DNA of 64,000 nucleotides, taken from Patiria pectinifera. Taxonomy: Eukaryota; Echinodermata; Asteroidea; Valvatida; Asterinidae. Below the pieces are notes generated by a model. That model saw only the letters and a program-made list of their open reading frames with translations, ran no database searches and had not been told where the DNA came from. Position numbers and translations under genes: made by a program. The DNA lies in NCBI GenBank assembly GCA_029964075.1, contig CM057135.1:9078863-9142862 (forward strand), read 5' to 3'. Positions 62,418-64,000 of the stretch are shown here, one piece after another (within the stretch, counting starts at the first letter, position 1; every line of letters starts with the position of its first letter).

Positions 62418-62500
62418 CTGCAACTTTAGACTTCTCTTTTTGCTGGGCTTGAACTGCTCTCTTCACCTTGGACTTGTCAGTGTACAGACTGTAGCATGAC
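62418..62500 (-). CDS. Zinc-binding-type gene in F, exon 2
   Basis: Acceptor tttttctgtatag and donor gcag|gtacat frame an 83-bp exon reading SCYSLYTDKSKVKRAVQAQQ and KEKSKVA. It continues from exon 1 with a HHRSCYSLYTD junction, the HxxCYxxYT pattern typical of this family. It joins exon 3 in frame (phase 1). Confidence 0.6.
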
Positions 62501-62865
62501 CTATACAGAAAAAAATGTGGAGGTTTACATTTACATAGTACCAACATGACCAATAGGCCTACCATGACTACACAATTGCAAGGCACTAACATCAATACAT
62601 GTTGACTAACGTTTATACACAATCATTGACTGCATTTAAGTAGTTTTAGGAAGGCATACAAATCTACATGTACTGCATTCAGGCCCCCCTATGCCATGAA
62701 TTTTCAGAGCCCCCCCCCCTTAATGCCCTTGCCCTTATTTTATCTCGATCATCATGATCATAAAATAGTCAAGTCATCTGGTCATGGACATGATGGTCAT
62801 GATGGTAGGTTACTAGATATTACACAATCTCGAAGTGAAGGGAAGTGTATGATTTGTATCTCACC

Positions 62866-63220
62866 GATGATGACTGGCATTCTCTAGGATCGTGAGATTG
62901 CAACCGCATACTGACGGCCTGATCATGCTGATCCGTAGCAACACTTGCGCCGGCTGACGTGGCGCATGTTTTGGCGATGAACTGCCTTGGCCCTGGCCCT
63001 TGCTATCTCGGCTTGCGGTCCTTTTGTGAAGGCCTTCCAGACGTCGGTATACTCAAGGAAACGTGACCAGAATAACTGCACTTCACCCTTTCCAGTCGGA
63101 AAGTGCATGAGACACTGAACTGATGATTTTGGAGCATTTTCTTCACCTGTCTCCGCTGCGGTCTCGGACTCGGTACTTCCTTCCGACGACATGGTCGACG
63201 ACATGGACGACGCCATGGAC
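62866..63220 (-). CDS. Zinc-binding-type gene in F, exon 1
   Basis: The region opens with MASSMASSMSSTMSSEGSTE (about 63228), and then VQLFWSRFLEYTDVWKAF. The far end reads ISMIRPSVCGCNLTILENASHHR up to a donor (catcg|gtgaga, about 62865) that connects in frame to exon 2. The two parts are in different frames, so a frameshift or small intron lies near 62960. It is the likely first exon of the F-borne gene. Function unknown. Confidence 0.45.
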
Positions 63221-63558
63221 GACGCCATCTTGGACTCGCCTCTTGTCGACGTATATAGAACGTGCAATTTGATTGGTTCTTTGGCGACGCAACACAAACC
63301 TTGCACGTTATTGGTTGATTTTTATCCTCTCTCGGGCGTTATATTTGTCTAACGATTTTTTGGCTGTAACCTCGAATTTGATGTTAATTAAAATTCATTT
63401 GTGAAGTCCCAAACCACCCACGAATGCGGGAACGTGGTTTGTTAGCGCTTTCTATTTTTGATCAATAGAATGAGAAATATTAGAAAAAATTCGGAAAACC
63501 AGATCGCGTAACGAGCGAAAAAAAGGCCTCGTCCCACGGACTAAGACAGCTAGGTTTT

Positions 63559-64000
63559 GAGGATGTGACACTGAACTACATGTACTTACCGTAAACAGTG
63601 TAGGTACATCTCAGTCAGCCTCCATCACATGTACACTCACATTGGGTCGTGACATCAAGGTGCCAATGATTTTCGATACCGGTTCACCAGTTTCCATCCT
63701 GCCACTTGTCACATTCGACAAATACTTCCTACGCGAGGCTCTACTACCCCCTCGGGCAAAGCTCACAACCTACTCCCATGAGCCAATAGCCATCAAGGGA
63801 TGCTTCCGCACTTCAGTCTGCCTTGGTGACAGTCATCATGTCCCAGCAGAATTTTACGTCGCAGAATCTGGAGATCTGATCCTTGGGCTAGACATTATCC
63901 GCAGCCTTTCGCTTACACTCAAGCAAGACAAGGTAGTGCACGTTCCAGTTCACAAGGTGTCGTCTGCACCTGCAACTACGCCTACAGCTACACCTACACC
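63559..64000 (+). CDS. Gypsy-like aspartic protease, 5' part of pol (runs off window)
   Basis: The frame reads TLTLGRDIKVPMIFDTGSPV, with the retropepsin active-site DTGS. Later it shows FYVAESGDLILGLDIIRSL, the second conserved hydrophobic block (ILGxD). It continues past 64000, so RT, RNase H and IN are beyond the window. A TGA precedes it at about 63557, in frame with gag if the F insert and one TA are discounted. Confidence 0.85.

Larger units (their letters stand above)
59438..63541. mobile_element. DNA transposon F, 4.1 kb, inserted in gypsy gag-pol
   Basis: The ends gtccgtgggacgag and their inverse are followed inward by gcgatctggtt (left) and its inverse (right), giving imperfect TIRs of about 65 bp. 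TA is duplicated at both ends (59436-59437, 63542-63543); a 3-bp AGA duplication is an alternative reading. The interior holds a spliced minus-strand gene with no recognised transposase motif, and a nested inverted-repeat element (61642-62267). So it may be a gene-carrying non-autonomous element or have an unfamiliar transposase. Confidence 0.75.

Overview
The window is eukaryotic nuclear DNA, A+T rich, with spliced genes and a dense layered set of transposable elements. The content (BEL/Pao, Ngaro/DIRS-like tyrosine-recombinase retroelement with SGNH domain, Polinton/Maverick, tRNA-derived SINE, long-TIR DNA transposons, abundant tacatgtac and GCGCCCTCT words) suggests a marine invertebrate. 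An echinoderm, hemichordate or lancelet-like genome would fit best, but this is inference; no rRNA or conserved host gene fixes the species.

Layout. (1) 1.9-6.1 kb: a LINE ORF1 fragment interrupted by a truncated Polinton. The LINE/Polinton junction is tandemly triplicated (3 x 194 bp). The remnant keeps an intact minor capsid gene. (2) 7.1-7.7 kb: a DNA transposon with 9-bp target duplications and tRNA-like A/B boxes. (3) 8.4-21.4 kb, plus strand: at least five exons of an integrase-derived (DDE, rve-like) gene; intron 2 holds a recently inserted 7.35-kb BEL/Pao retrotransposon (TSD GTATA). A HECT E3 ligase C-lobe exon lies convergent to it at 21.4-21.6 kb, and a second such exon lies at 57.4-57.6 kb. 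(4) 24.0-49.5 kb: one degraded Ngaro/DIRS-like retroelement on the minus strand, exploded by nested insertions. A 1.4-kb element with CACAGTG ends and 5-bp TSDs (Transib/RAG-like) splits its SGNH gene. A 609-bp-TIR element with TTA target duplications splits its recombinase, and inside that sits a complete-ended 14.9-kb Polinton (27567-42454, TSD TTATCA). (5) 58.3-64 kb: a Ty3/gypsy-like element whose gag and protease are separated by a 4.1-kb DNA transposon carrying a multi-exon zinc-binding-type gene.

The Polinton is the centrepiece. It encodes protein-primed PolB, retroviral-type integrase, double-jelly-roll major capsid protein, packaging ATPase, several tail-anchored or coiled-coil proteins, and, unusually, a TFIIB-like zinc-ribbon/cyclin-box protein. 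It has convergent gene pairs separated by a strong hairpin, TAAATG-type start contexts, a cluster of GCGCCCTCT boxes upstream of the TFIIB-like gene, and a subterminal array of four perfect hairpins (83-bp period). The truncated Polinton has an analogous but sequence-unrelated hairpin array (50-bp period) in the same position. PolB, integrase, MCP and others carry frameshifts or stops, so this copy is not intact. The two copies have lost complementary segments.

Limits: all calls are by reading only. Family names rest on motifs I recognise; exon boundaries and TIR ends are from visible splice signals and repeats. No database search or structure prediction was run.
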